From assembly GCF_027942865.1 (NCBI RefSeq), contig NC_134507.1:33400447-33464446 (forward strand): a stretch of DNA of 64,000 nucleotides, in the 5' to 3' direction. A model generated the notes under the pieces. The model had not been told where the DNA came from. It saw nothing but the letters and a program-made list of their open reading frames with translations, and made no database searches. This document shows, piece after piece, positions 63,805 to 64,000 of the stretch (within the stretch, counting starts at the first letter, position 1; every line of letters starts with the position of its first letter). Origin of the DNA: Odontesthes bonariensis (Eukaryota > Chordata > Actinopteri > Atheriniformes > Atherinopsidae). The translations under genes and the position numbers were made by a program.

Positions 63805-64000
63805 TGACAGAGAGGAAGAAGACTTAGATCCTTTTGAAGTTGTGTTTTATGATAATCTTCAGACAATCTTAAATCACTGCAACTCGAAAAAGGAAATCAT
63901 CCTACTCGCTGATTTTAATATCAACTGGGACATCAAGTCAGGGAAAAAATTAAACAGCTGATGGATGAGTACAATTTGACACAAATTATAAAAGGACCGA
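63805..64000 (+). mobile_element. LINE endonuclease-domain fragment at window edge
   Basis: DLDPFEVVFYDNLQTILNHC then KKEIILLADFNINWD, followed after a frame slip by LMDEYNLTQIIKGP. This is the DFN...W motif region of an L2-type AP endonuclease. It lies directly upstream of the zinc-finger exon's acceptor, on the opposite strand, and runs out of the window. Confidence 0.75.

Overview
The window is a repeat-rich piece of a bony-fish (teleost) nuclear genome, probably a ray-finned percomorph-type fish. The evidence is spliced genes with GT-AG introns and AATAAA signals, an RNase H-bearing LINE of the I/Nimb type, L2-like LINE tails, hAT, Harbinger and TTAA-site DNA transposons, a common fish SINE ending in (ATGG)n, vertebrate tRNA genes, a 7SL RNA gene and a C2H2 zinc-finger array. 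No bacterial, plasmid or CRISPR features are present.

Layout. 1-4.9 kb: a 5'-truncated (by the window edge), mutated LINE with ORF1 and EN-RT-RNase H ORF2. 4.9-30.6 kb: a large inverted duplication. The left arm (about 4.9-12.65 kb) carries two small secreted-protein genes on the + strand (A1, B1). The right arm (about 23.85-30.62 kb) carries their copies on the - strand (B2, A2). The spacer carries a third, related gene (C, - strand). All five genes share one plan: a signal peptide split by a phase-2 intron after ATG...AG, a phase-1 intron just after the signal peptide, a low-complexity secreted body, a stop codon within about 25 nt of a 3'UTR intron, and a short non-coding last exon with AATAAA. 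I do not recognise the family by name. B1/B2 carry a Gly/Ser/Tyr repeat of very different length, and B2 has a premature stop. Because each arm has insertions the other lacks, the arms act as each other's empty sites, fixing exact ends and target duplications for several transposons.

12.65-16.18 and 19.2-23.1 kb (spacer): nested DNA transposons. One TTAA element carries a rearranged piece of a fringe (Notch glycosyltransferase) exon, one 600-bp element carries a RecQ-like helicase P-loop fragment, and one is a 920-bp near-perfect foldback.

30.7-33.6 kb: nested hAT-type elements. 33.6-38.6 kb: a Pol III cluster with tRNA-Pro, tRNA-Thr, tRNA-Asp and tRNA-Leu genes or relics and a full-length 7SL (SRP) RNA, interrupted by a second fringe-exon-bearing element. 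39.2-46 kb: Harbinger relics, a minisatellite of about 25 units with an internal (CAA)n, LINE tails and a (GT)n run. 46.5-48.9 kb: a four-layer transposon nest. 50-52.2 kb: a multi-exon RPA/OB-fold-like pseudogene. 53.7-56.2 kb: a second inverted repeat with a solo LTR in one arm. 56.4-60.7 kb: a moved tRNA-Thr unit and a Harbinger composite with Myb-like and transposase relics and a nested hAT. 62.8-63.8 kb: the last exon of an 11-finger C2H2 gene, next to a LINE endonuclease relic at the window end.

Limits: everything is read by eye. Family names for transposons are inferences from termini, target duplications and motifs; no database search was possible.
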